From Microcoleus sp. FACHB-1515 (lineage in GTDB: Bacteria; Cyanobacteriota; Cyanobacteriia; Elainellales; Elainellaceae), in the NCBI RefSeq assembly GCF_014696105.1, contig NZ_JACJPO010000020.1:186001-250000 (forward strand): a stretch of 64,000 nucleotides of DNA, written 5' to 3'. The notes under the pieces were generated by a model. The model made no database searches. It had not been told where the DNA came from and was given only the letters and a program-made list of their open reading frames with translations. Positions 22,918 to 31,271 of this stretch are shown piece by piece. Positions within the stretch are counted from its first letter, which is position 1. Every line of letters begins with the position of its first letter. Made by a program: the position numbers and the translations under genes.

Positions 22918-24382
22918 TCATCGTGACGCTGTTCCACAAGCTGTGCAGCAGCATTGAAGCTAGCAAATTGCGCGATCGCGTATACACAAATCCCAAGACA
23001 GCGCCCAAAACCGTCAGCGGCAGCACTTCCGACAAGCTGAGGTGCGCGATCGCAAAAATCAAGCTGCTTAATCCGATCGCGCCCCACACGGGCAAGTAGC
23101 GCGTCAGTGAGGGCAAGAGAAATCCGCGAAACAGCGTTTCCTCAAAAATTGGGGCGGCCACCGCAGCGGTAAATAGAAAAATCAGCAGAGAGATGCGATC
23201 GCCTTCTTGCAGCACCAGTTGCAACAGCGGATTGCTGCCGCCTTGCCCTTGCCAAATGCGCGAATTGACGATCGACACCACAATCATCAGCGGCAGCGCG
23301 ACAAAATAGCCGCCCAAGCCCCACAGCGCCCAGCGGCCACCGAACTTGAACTGAAACCAGCCGTCGGGCAACGGCAACCAGCGACGCACAGCCAGATACA
23401 GCACCAGCAGGCCAGAACTTGCCATCAGCAGATAGAACGTCAGCGAGAAGACGGCTTGCGATCGCACTCCAAACCCAGAGAATTTCAGACCCGACAGTTG
23501 CAGCGTCAGGGGCAAAAAGACCTGCCCAACCAGGAAAAAGCCGACCACCAGCACCAGCACGATCGTTTCCCAATTCCAAGGAACGCTCCAGCCGCCATCG
23601 AGTGCGAGAACCGCTTCTTTGCCGCGCACCACGCGCTGCACCACCAGAAATACGAGCAGGCCGATTCCGGTTAAAACTCCCAGTACAGGAACCGTTCCGA
23701 CTAGCGCCAGTTTGCCGATCGTTTGCTGTGCCGTTTCTTGTTGCGCCTGCTCAAGCTGGGCGATCGCATCCGATCGCTGCTGAAGTTCATAGAGCTTGTG
23801 CAGTGCCGTGTAGCGAAACCAGCCGTCGAGCGAAGCTTGAATTTGGCTTTCGGCATCGGGCAGCAGACGCGGCGGTTCGCTCCACAAGCCGCTCAGCACC
23901 GCAGCGATCGCTTCTCGCTGCGGACTGGTGACTTGCCTCCAAGTTTCGATCGCGGCCTGCCCGTTATTTTGCTTTGCCTGCAACAATCCAATTCGCAGAT
24001 CGAGGTCTTGCAACTCCGCTTGCTCGCGGACGATCGCAGGCTTCAACTTCTCGACAGTGGGTTTCGGCAGCAGTCCGGCTGGTTCAAGCGCGGCGTCTGC
24101 AAGCTGTTTTTCCAGCTTGTCCAAATTTTTCTGGGCAGTCTGCCGCACCTCTTGATATTGCTCTAATGCGGTTTTGAGCGGTTCTGCCCCAACGATCGCC
24201 GTGCGTAGATTTGGCTGCGTCTGGTCTGCTTGAAGTTCGCTGGCGTGCAGCAGCAGATCGGTTTGCGATAGCTCCAGTCGATCGGAGATTTGCGGCTCGT
24301 TCCAACTGCTCAGCAGGTTCGTTCCCACCAAAAACACGACAATCAGCGTCAGCCCAGCCAGAATCAATCGTTTCAGCGTCAT
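22883..24382 (-). CDS. CPBP family intramembrane metalloprotease
   Basis: 499 residues from the ATG of MTLKRLILAG, preferred over an upstream TTG because the signal-anchor then starts at residue 3. A long extracytoplasmic helical region (30-220, coiled-coil-like EKQLADAA, EREQAELQDL type) is followed by about seven membrane segments. The CPBP/CAAX motifs are present: EETLFRGFLLPSL near 422, a His in FAIAHLSLSE, and HSLWN near the end. Such proteases cleave prenylated or other membrane substrates; the long N-terminal domain is typical of the cyanobacterial form. Confidence 0.9.
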   Translation of the reverse strand: MTLKRLILAGLTLIVVFLVGTNLLSSWNEPQISDRLELSQTDLLLHASELQADQTQPNLRTAIVGAEPLKTALEQYQEVRQTAQKNLDKLEKQLADAALEPAGLLPKPTVEKLKPAIVREQAELQDLDLRIGLLQAKQNNGQAAIETWRQVTSPQREAIAAVLSGLWSEPPRLLPDAESQIQASLDGWFRYTALHKLYELQQRSDAIAQLEQAQQETAQQTIGKLALVGTVPVLGVLTGIGLLVFLVVQRVVRGKEAVLALDGGWSVPWNWETIVLVLVVGFFLVGQVFLPLTLQLSGLKFSGFGVRSQAVFSLTFYLLMASSGLLVLYLAVRRWLPLPDGWFQFKFGGRWALWGLGGYFVALPLMIVVSIVNSRIWQGQGGSNPLLQLVLQEGDRISLLIFLFTAAVAAPIFEETLFRGFLLPSLTRYLPVWGAIGLSSLIFAIAHLSLSEVLPLTVLGAVLGFVYTRSRNLLASMLLHSLWNSVTMISLFLLGSGTR

Positions 24383-24423
24383 AGTTGCCCAGGAAATTGC
24401 GCGATCGCACTTGCTCGATCGAG

Positions 24424-24624
24424 ATGGAAACGAGGGCAAGCCAAATCACCCTCAACCTGGATTATGGCATTTTGCTCGATCGACGGAGCGGCGATCGCTT
24501 TACCAGCGGCAGACAAGGCGGTGAAGTCACTGAAGCTGATTTGTTGGGCAATCAAACGGAAGCCCTCAAATCCTTGCAGGCAGCACTTGCCGATCGCGGT
24601 AGAATGCAATCTGGCTTGCACTGA
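24424..24624 (+). CDS. Small hypothetical protein
   Basis: 66 codons from the ATG of METRASQITLNLDYGILLDR. It lies divergent to the protease gene and 25 bases before the phosphatase gene on the same strand. The composition looks protein-like, but I do not recognise the family, and no strong ribosome site is seen. Confidence 0.35.
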   Translation: METRASQITLNLDYGILLDRRSGDRFTSGRQGGEVTEADLLGNQTEALKSLQAALADRGRMQSGLH

Positions 24625-24649
24625 ATTTGGTTTGCACTGAGAGGGCAAC

Positions 24650-26005
24650 GTGGCGACTCGCGTGATTTTGGTTCGGCATGGTGAAAGTACGTTCAACGTC
24701 GATCGCATCGTTCAAGGTCACTGTGACCAATCGTTTTTGACTCAAGCAGGGCGATCGGGAGCGCAGCAAGCGGGAATCGCGCTCAAAGATGTCAAGTTTG
24801 ATGCGATCTACAGCAGTCCGCTGCGACGGGCGCGTGAAACAGCAGAGATTATTCGATCGACCTGGGGAGGCGATCGCCCCCAACCGGAAATTCGCTTCAC
24901 CGACAACCTGAAGGAAATCAACTTGGTGCTGTGGGAAGGCATGAAGTTTGACGAGGTGAAAGCCAAATTTCCCGAAGGCTTTCGCCAGTGGACGGAAGCG
25001 CCGCACGAACTTTGTATGCAGATTGAAAAGGCTGGGGCGATCGAAAACTTCTACCCTGTCCCCGCGCTGTATGACCAAGCCCGCAAACTTTGGCAAGACA
25101 TTTTGCCCCAGCACGACGGGCAAACCGTGCTGATCGTCGGACACAGCGGCATCAATCGCGCCTTGATCAACACGGCTGTCGGACTGGAGCCGCAAGACTA
25201 TCCGCGAATGCACCAGTCAAACTGCGGCATCAGCGTTTTGAACTTGAATGGGCTGCTGGGCGACATGGTGCAGATGGAATCGGTGAATCTCACCGCGCAT
25301 CTGGGCGAAACCTTGCCGAAACTGCGGCGCAAGCAAAAAGGGATTCGGCTGTTGCTGGTGCGACATGGCGAGACGGATTGGAATCGGCAAAAGCGCTTTC
25401 AAGGCCAGATCGACGTGCCGCTGAACGAGCAGGGACAGATTCAGGCAGAGCAGGCGGCAGCGTTTTTGCGCGATGTGCCGATCGATCGCGCCGTCAGCAG
25501 CCCGCTTCTGCGTCCCAAACAAACGGCTCAGGCCATTTTGCAGCATCACCCCGATGTCGAACTGGAATTCATCGACGATTTGCAGGAAATTAGTCACGGA
25601 CTTTGGGAAGGCAAGCTGGAAGCGGAAATCGAAGCGGCTTTTCCGGGCGACTTGCATCAGTGGCAGAAACTTCCGCATACCGTGCAAATGCCCGGAGGTG
25701 AAAATCTCCAGCAGGTTTGGGATCGATCGAGCCGCGCTTGGGAGGCGATCGTTTCCTCCACCGAACTGCGCGACGATCGCCCCACAACGGTTCTTGTCAG
25801 CGCTCACGATGCGGTCAACAAAGCGATTTTGTGTCATCTGGTCGGCTGGAGTCCTGAACATTTCTGGGCATTCAAGCAGGGCAACGGAGCCGTCAGCGTC
25901 ATCGACTATCCCAAAGGCGCAAGCGACAAACCGATTATCAAAGCGATGAACATTACGTCGCATTTGGGCGGCGTGATCGATCGCACAGCGGCAGGCGCAC
26001 TGTAG
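24650..26005 (+). CDS. Double-domain histidine phosphatase (phosphoglycerate-mutase-like)
   Basis: 451 residues, GTG start, with two histidine-phosphatase domains: ILVRHGESTFNVD (5-17) with YSSPLRRARETAE, and LLLVRHGETDWNRQ (about 228) with SSPLLRPKQTAQA. Each domain carries the phospho-acceptor RHG motif, and both look complete. The second His near VLIVGHSGINRAL and VLVSAHDAVNKAI is also present. Cyanobacterial members of this superfamily include phosphoserine phosphatases; the substrate is not determined here. Confidence 0.9.
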   Translation: MATRVILVRHGESTFNVDRIVQGHCDQSFLTQAGRSGAQQAGIALKDVKFDAIYSSPLRRARETAEIIRSTWGGDRPQPEIRFTDNLKEINLVLWEGMKFDEVKAKFPEGFRQWTEAPHELCMQIEKAGAIENFYPVPALYDQARKLWQDILPQHDGQTVLIVGHSGINRALINTAVGLEPQDYPRMHQSNCGISVLNLNGLLGDMVQMESVNLTAHLGETLPKLRRKQKGIRLLLVRHGETDWNRQKRFQGQIDVPLNEQGQIQAEQAAAFLRDVPIDRAVSSPLLRPKQTAQAILQHHPDVELEFIDDLQEISHGLWEGKLEAEIEAAFPGDLHQWQKLPHTVQMPGGENLQQVWDRSSRAWEAIVSSTELRDDRPTTVLVSAHDAVNKAILCHLVGWSPEHFWAFKQGNGAVSVIDYPKGASDKPIIKAMNITSHLGGVIDRTAAGAL

Positions 26006-26050
26006 CCCATTTGTAGCCCATCAGGTGCTACGATTTCAGCCGTTCCCTGA

Positions 26051-27358
26051 ATGGTTTTCGCCATGCCTCGTCACCTGTTGCGCCAAGTCCGGCTGATTGA
26101 TCCGATCGCTTCCCTCGATCGCGTCACGGATGTTTTGCTAGCCGATGGCGTGATTGCAGAAATTGCCGACTCGATCGACGCGCAGGCAGATGAAGTGATC
26201 GATCGCCCTGGTTTAGTGTTGGGAACTGGACTGATCGACCTCTACAGCCATTCGGGAGAACCCGGATTTGAATCTAGAGAAACGATCGATTCCCTCATGC
26301 AGGCGGCCAAAGCAGGCGGCTTTACGCAGGTGGCAATTTTGCCTGACACGCATCCTGCTGTGGACAATCCGGCGAACGTCGATCGAGTGCGGCAACTCGC
26401 GCAAGGCGACGAAGTGCAGCTTCACGTTTGGGGTGCATTCACGCAAGATGCCGCAGGTAATGCGTTGAGCGAACTGGTGGAACTAGCGGCAGCAGGCGTA
26501 GTGGGATTTGCCGACGGTCAGCCGATCGCCAATTCTGCTTTGTTGCGTCGCCTGTTGGAATACACGCAGCCGATCGATCGTCCGATCGCGCTTTACTGCT
26601 GCGATCCCAAGCTTGCTGGCAATGGCGTCATGCGTGAAGGGGCAAACTCCATTCGGCTGGGTCTACCCGGAAATCCAGCCATGTCCGAAACCAGCGCGAT
26701 CGCGGCTCTGCTGGAAATTGTCGCTGAGATACACTACCGCACCGGGAGTACTGTGCGACCAGCCAAGCTGATCCGGGACGGATCGCCCGTTCACCTGATG
26801 CGCCTCTCGACCGCTCGCAGCGTTGACCTGATTCGCACGGCCAAAGCGCAAGGACTGCCGATTACCGCAAGCACAACCTGGATGCACCTGCTGCTCGACA
26901 CCAATGATTTGATCAGCTACGCACCCAGTCTGCACCTTGACCCACCGCTGGGCAACCCGATCGATCGCCAAGCTCTCATTGCCGGATTGCAAGACGACAC
27001 GATCGACGCGATCGCCATTGATCACAGTCCGTTCACCTATGAAGAAAAAACGGTGGCGTTTGCCGAAGCGCCCGCAGGAGCGATCGGGCTGGAGCTAGCC
27101 TTGCCGCTGCTGTGGCGTTGTTTGGTGAAATCAGGGCAGTGGACGGCGATCGATCTGTGGCGCAAGCTGAGCGTTGATCCGGCTCGCTGTCTGGGCTTGA
27201 GTTTGAATGCGATCGAACCTGGAAAACCCGCCAACTGCATTTTGTTTGACCCTGAGCAGATTTGGCGGGTCGATGAGCAAACGCTGAAATCGCGATCGAG
27301 CAATACGCCTTGGTATGGTCAGGAGATCCAAGGGCGCGTGGTGCGAGTTTGGCGTTGA
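26051..27358 (+). CDS. Dihydroorotase-like protein with altered metal ligands
   Basis: 435 residues, an amidohydrolase of the dihydroorotase family (GTGLIDLYSHSGEPGFESRE, GGFTQVAILPDT, EPGKPANCILFD). The canonical DxHxHxREPG motif is DLYSHSGEPG: the first metal His is Tyr and the substrate-binding Arg is Gly. DHAPHT is DHSPFT, losing another His. The protein may be an inactive, structural partner of ATCase, or a cyanobacterial variant. An in-frame ATG at 26063 is an alternative start. pyrE lies 2.4 kb downstream on the other strand. Confidence 0.85.
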   Translation: MVFAMPRHLLRQVRLIDPIASLDRVTDVLLADGVIAEIADSIDAQADEVIDRPGLVLGTGLIDLYSHSGEPGFESRETIDSLMQAAKAGGFTQVAILPDTHPAVDNPANVDRVRQLAQGDEVQLHVWGAFTQDAAGNALSELVELAAAGVVGFADGQPIANSALLRRLLEYTQPIDRPIALYCCDPKLAGNGVMREGANSIRLGLPGNPAMSETSAIAALLEIVAEIHYRTGSTVRPAKLIRDGSPVHLMRLSTARSVDLIRTAKAQGLPITASTTWMHLLLDTNDLISYAPSLHLDPPLGNPIDRQALIAGLQDDTIDAIAIDHSPFTYEEKTVAFAEAPAGAIGLELALPLLWRCLVKSGQWTAIDLWRKLSVDPARCLGLSLNAIEPGKPANCILFDPEQIWRVDEQTLKSRSSNTPWYGQEIQGRVVRVWR

Positions 27359-27463
27359 ATGAGGGAAGGCTGTTGCGTCAGTGCGATCGAATATTCAATT
27401 CACCGTCACGATGTGCGCCACAGCAAAAAATTCTGACTCTTTTCGCAGGTAGAACTTGCAGCC

Positions 27464-28471
27464 TCAACACATGCAGCGCTCAATTTTTTGATTGAGGAGT
27501 TGCAGTTCATCGTGTAGGCGCTTTGGTGACTCGTTAAGAGTATCCGCGATCGCTGCAAATCTCCAGCGCCAATCAAGTCGCTCTAGCGCTTGCTGATAGT
27601 TTTTTTCTGCTTGCTCGGCTCTCCAGTTTCGCGCTGCTTCAAAGATAATTTGTAGCCCCTCTTGGATGTGAACCGACTGCAAATCCAGAGTCGCACCTTC
27701 CCACAGTAAGCGATCGATGCTTGGCGCTTTAGGCGGAATTCCGGCCACAACCGCGCCACAAGCCAAAGCATCAACCCAGCGCCCCGTCAAATATTCACGC
27801 GATGGATGCGTGTAGGTTGTTGGATTGGCAATGTTAGAAAAAGCAAGCGAAAACTTTGTTTGACGATAAAACTCCATGAGTTTAGCTTGATTTTCGTTTG
27901 CATTTGCAAAGAATTGGGGTCGTCCATGAAAGCGCAGGTTTCGATCGAGACAAAACTGTGCGGTTTGTGAATCATCTTCCCATTCAAGTGGCTGTCGTCC
28001 AACACGAACTAAGTCCCAAATTCGGTTTGAATTTCTTCCCCCAAGCCGTAAAGCATCGCTGCCCCAAGGCAGCCAGGTTGTTGGAGTTTTCATCAGCTTT
28101 TGCCATTCCAACACGTCTTCTTGAGTCGTGACAAAAAGGTGATCAAAGAGCTGAGAGACCTGCATGATTTTTGGTATCCAATCCACCCAATAGGAATCAA
28201 TAATCCAGGCTGCAATCCGGTTAAAACGTTTTCTCCAACCTTGAATCAGCGAGAGAGACAAAAGAAGGGTGGGGTTTGGACAGATGAGCAGGCAAGATTC
28301 GCCGCCTGTATTTTTTCGTCTTCTCAAAAAATATTCTAGCTGCTGAAAGCGGTTTGGCCTCTTACCATCCAACACCAAAAGCTCGGCTTCAAACAGTTCT
28401 ACTGCAAGATTAACCATGTAGGTTAATGGTTCCCATCCCGCTCCCAAATTCGTGTAGTAGACGATCAGCAT
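27464..28471 (-). CDS. GT1-like glycosyltransferase family protein
   Basis: 335 residues from the ATG of MLIVYYTNLGAGWEP; an upstream ATG-type start adds ten residues. The C-terminal half has the layout of a GT-B donor-site domain: LTGRWVDALACGAVVAGIPP, then LLWEGATLDLQ and a final helical region. The N-terminal half is hydrophobic and less typical. Base composition is more AT-rich than flanking genes. Donor and acceptor are unknown. Confidence 0.6.
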   Translation of the reverse strand: MLIVYYTNLGAGWEPLTYMVNLAVELFEAELLVLDGKRPNRFQQLEYFLRRRKNTGGESCLLICPNPTLLLSLSLIQGWRKRFNRIAAWIIDSYWVDWIPKIMQVSQLFDHLFVTTQEDVLEWQKLMKTPTTWLPWGSDALRLGGRNSNRIWDLVRVGRQPLEWEDDSQTAQFCLDRNLRFHGRPQFFANANENQAKLMEFYRQTKFSLAFSNIANPTTYTHPSREYLTGRWVDALACGAVVAGIPPKAPSIDRLLWEGATLDLQSVHIQEGLQIIFEAARNWRAEQAEKNYQQALERLDWRWRFAAIADTLNESPKRLHDELQLLNQKIERCMC

Positions 28472-28796
28472 GGAAATTCTGTTAAGAGATGGTGTTTGCA
28501 CAAGGTTGTAACCACCATTAATCAGGCAAACGAATTAAACAACTGCAATTGAGAGGAGATGCACTATTTTCTCAAGATAGGTGTCACATTATTTGAGTTG
28601 CGCTAAGGGACAAACGTGAATCGAATTTGTTACTTTTCAGCGGCTAAACTGTATTGTGCTTGTTATATTAACTACACTGCTTCATAACATTCTCAGTGAC
28701 CGTAAATTTAAGAAAATTGAGTATAAAAAATACCACCTTCGCGTAAAAACAATTGGTCTTGCTATTGTTGATCTGGTTGTTAAAAAATTGAAATAG
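28472..28796. other. AT-rich spacer
   Basis: 325 bases upstream of the glycosyltransferase-like gene and downstream of the rarD gene. Clearly more AT-rich than the genes around it. No gene, hairpin or recognisable repeat was found; the promoter of the glycosyltransferase gene should lie here. Confidence 0.5.
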
Positions 28797-29762
28797 TTAG
28801 TGATGGCGCGATCGCTGCCAGACCGCGCTCAGCGAGAAAATCAGCAGCGCCGACCAGATACAGCCAAACGTGACGGCATGAGCGGGCGTGAACGGTTCGC
28901 GATACAGCCAAACGCCCAGCAGCAGTTGCAGGCTGGGCGCGAGGTACTGGCAAAAGCCTAAAGTTGAAAGCTGAAGCCGCTTGGCGGCATTGTTGAACCA
29001 CAACAGCGGCAGCGAAGTCGCGACGCCTGCCCCAACGAACAGCAGATTAATTCGCCAGTCTGTCCCAAAATGACCGACACCTGTGGCCGCCCAATAGCCA
29101 ACCAGCAGCAGCGCGATCGGCGTGATCAACAGCGTTTCGATCGCCAGCCCAACCATTGGCGCGACTGGAACAATTTTGCGGAGCAGTCCGTAAAAGGCGA
29201 ATGAAAACGCGAGTCCCAAGGCGATCGCCGGAACCTGACCGACATTCCAAACAAAATAGCCCACGCCGACAGCGGCCAGCAGCACAGCCGCCACCTGAGC
29301 GCGAGTCAACCGCTCTTTGAGAAATACAAAGCCCAGCAGCACGCTTGCCAGCGGATTGATGAAATAGCCCAGACTGGTTTCGACAACGCGATCGCTGTTC
29401 ACGCCGTAGATATACAGTCCCCAGTTGAACGTGAGCAGGAGGGCAGTGGCAAGAAGCAGCGCGATCGCTTTTGGTTTCCGAATCGCTTCGGCCAGTTCCG
29501 ATCGCCGCTTCAGCAGAACTAGCAGTCCGGTCAGCAGCACCATCGACCAGATCATGCGGTGGCTCAACACTTCCACAGCCGGAATTTGCCCAAACAGCTT
29601 CCAGTAAATGGGCAGCATTCCCCAAGCAGCATAGGCCAATATCGCGTAGAGCAGTCCGGTAGAAGCGGGTCGGCGGTTCAAAGATTGATCAGGTGAATTT
29701 AGGGCAGGAATTGATTGTAGCGGTTCTCCCAAAGCGCGATCGATTGATTCGATCGATTGCAT
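28797..29762 (-). CDS. rarD: RarD-type EamA transporter
   Basis: 321 residues with about ten membrane segments in two EamA repeats. Typical text: AYAAWGMLPIYWKLFGQIPA, EVLSHRMIWSMVLL, TFNWGLYIYGVNS, VETSLGYFINPL, LPLLWFNNAAKRLQLSTLGF, QYLAPSLQLLLGVWLYREPF. RarD-like proteins are inner-membrane exporters of metabolites of uncertain identity. The N-terminal 33 residues are extra and may not be translated; ATGs further in are possible. Confidence 0.9.
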   Translation of the reverse strand: MQSIESIDRALGEPLQSIPALNSPDQSLNRRPASTGLLYAILAYAAWGMLPIYWKLFGQIPAVEVLSHRMIWSMVLLTGLLVLLKRRSELAEAIRKPKAIALLLATALLLTFNWGLYIYGVNSDRVVETSLGYFINPLASVLLGFVFLKERLTRAQVAAVLLAAVGVGYFVWNVGQVPAIALGLAFSFAFYGLLRKIVPVAPMVGLAIETLLITPIALLLVGYWAATGVGHFGTDWRINLLFVGAGVATSLPLLWFNNAAKRLQLSTLGFCQYLAPSLQLLLGVWLYREPFTPAHAVTFGCIWSALLIFSLSAVWQRSRHH

Positions 29763-29792
29763 CCATGAATGAATTGCATTGGCAGCGATCGA

Positions 29793-30389
29793 TCACCCGT
29801 GCAGTTGTGCCCAGCGTGCTTGCAGATCGGCGATTGAAAAGACGGTATCGAACTGCAAATTCTGCTGCTGATAAAGTTCCGCGCCGCCCTGCTGTCGATC
29901 GACCAGGGCAATGATGCGATCGACGCTGTATCCCGCTTGGCGCAGGCGATCGACGGCTTTGAGGGCGGATTGTCCAGTTGTGACGACATCTTCAAGGACA
30001 ACAACCGAACTGTTTTCAGGCAGCGCCAGCCCTTCGATGTAAGCCTGTGTGCCGTGTCCTTTGGCTTCTTTGCGGACGATGAGAGCGGCGATCGATCGCG
30101 CCTGCGTTGCGCCGACAACGCTGACTGCGCTGACGATCGGGTCGGCTCCGAGCGTCAAGCCTGCAACCGCTTGAGTGTCGGCAGGCAACATCGACAGCAG
30201 CACACGCCCAACCGCAAGCGACCCTTGTGGATGCAGCGTCACCTGCTTGCCGTTGATGTAGTAGGTGCTGCGCTGGCCGGACGAGAGCAGAAAATCGCCT
30301 TCGCGATAGGCGACTTGACAAAACAAATCGAGCAAATATTCACGCAGTTTAGCAATATCGGTGAGCGAAGCAAGCACAGTAGCATCCAT
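29793..30389 (-). CDS. pyrE: Orotate phosphoribosyltransferase
   Basis: 198 residues from the ATG of MDATVLASLTD; the longer frame upstream is spacer. The PRPP-binding motif is VVVLEDVVTTGQSALKAV (about 125-142), with EGDFLLSSGQRSTYYINGK near the N-terminus and VRKEAKGHG as the flexible-loop Lys region. It makes OMP from orotate and PRPP in pyrimidine synthesis. Confidence 0.96.
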   Translation of the reverse strand: MDATVLASLTDIAKLREYLLDLFCQVAYREGDFLLSSGQRSTYYINGKQVTLHPQGSLAVGRVLLSMLPADTQAVAGLTLGADPIVSAVSVVGATQARSIAALIVRKEAKGHGTQAYIEGLALPENSSVVVLEDVVTTGQSALKAVDRLRQAGYSVDRIIALVDRQQGGAELYQQQNLQFDTVFSIADLQARWAQLHG

Positions 30390-30586
30390 AGCGATCGAAT
30401 AAATTCCTCTCAATAGCCTAGCTTTGGTTGGGCAATTGGGGAATTGCAAAATTTCGCGATCGACTCGCTCAACGAATTGAGAAATTCCTGCTCAAACCGT
30501 CATTTTGACCGCAAATGATGGGCAGAATTTGATTACCTTTTTCACAAAGGCATTATGATGAAGAATCAATGCGAGGAGTTGAACGT

Positions 30587-31096
30587 ATGTCTATGAAACT
30601 GCGGGGAATATTCACAGGGCTAACAATCGCAATGGCCGCTAGCTCGATCGGCAATGTCGCAGCCGCACAAACTGTTAATCCAAGCGATCCGCCTCGTCCA
30701 CTCAATGATGAATTTCTGCGAGCGTTTTATGCCAACGACGGCAACTTTTATCAAAACCGCAGGCTCGGTCGCCAAATTGATTTTGTGTTGGGCGTGGGAA
30801 CCAATTTTCTCAACAGCTTCACAGACAATGAAATCGCTGGAGATGGACGAGCAGTCGATCGCCTCTATCGCGAAGCACTGCGCGATCAAACTTTAAGCGA
30901 CGGCATTATTCGCACACCCGATCAAGAAAATCCTTTTGATACTTCGCTGCTGTTGCTGCCTGCTTCTTCGGCCACGCTTTCAACCGTCAATGACATTCCG
31001 CCCGTTCCGGTGGTGCCGTTTTCGCCGCCGCCCGCTCCCGTGCCCGAAGTCGCCCCGCCAGCGGCTCCCAGCGCTCCCGTTCCTGCTCTTTGGTAG
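30587..31096 (+). CDS. Secreted or periplasmic hypothetical protein, proline-rich tail
   Basis: 169 residues from the ATG preceded by GAGGAG. A signal peptide (about 1-28, cleavage after VAAA) is followed by a mixed domain (NDEFLRAFYANDGNFYQNRR, FVLGVGTNFLNSF) and a Pro/Ala/Val-rich C-terminus (PPAPVPEVAPPAAPSAPVPA). The tail may span the periplasm or peptidoglycan. I do not recognise the family. It is followed by a terminator. Confidence 0.75.
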   Translation: MSMKLRGIFTGLTIAMAASSIGNVAAAQTVNPSDPPRPLNDEFLRAFYANDGNFYQNRRLGRQIDFVLGVGTNFLNSFTDNEIAGDGRAVDRLYREALRDQTLSDGIIRTPDQENPFDTSLLLLPASSATLSTVNDIPPVPVVPFSPPPAPVPEVAPPAAPSAPVPALW

Positions 31097-31138
31097 AGCG
31101 ATCGCGCTTGTCTAATTAACGTTTGGTGAATCTTTTTG

Positions 31139-31171
31139 AAGATGCTTAAGCGATCGCTTGGGCATCTTTTT
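31139..31171 (+). terminator. Rho-independent terminator
   Basis: AAGATGC (31139-31145) pairs with GCATCTT (31162-31168). The inner part AAGCGATCGCTT is itself palindromic, extending the stem, and T residues follow. It ends the gene for the proline-rich protein. Confidence 0.75.
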
Positions 31172-31271
31172 AATTTTGCCATCGAATTTCATGCGGTAGG
31201 CGTATTCCTCAATGCGGTTATTTTTGGACATTTCTGCCACACTTAAAAAATGCTGATTGTTGGAAAAGAAT

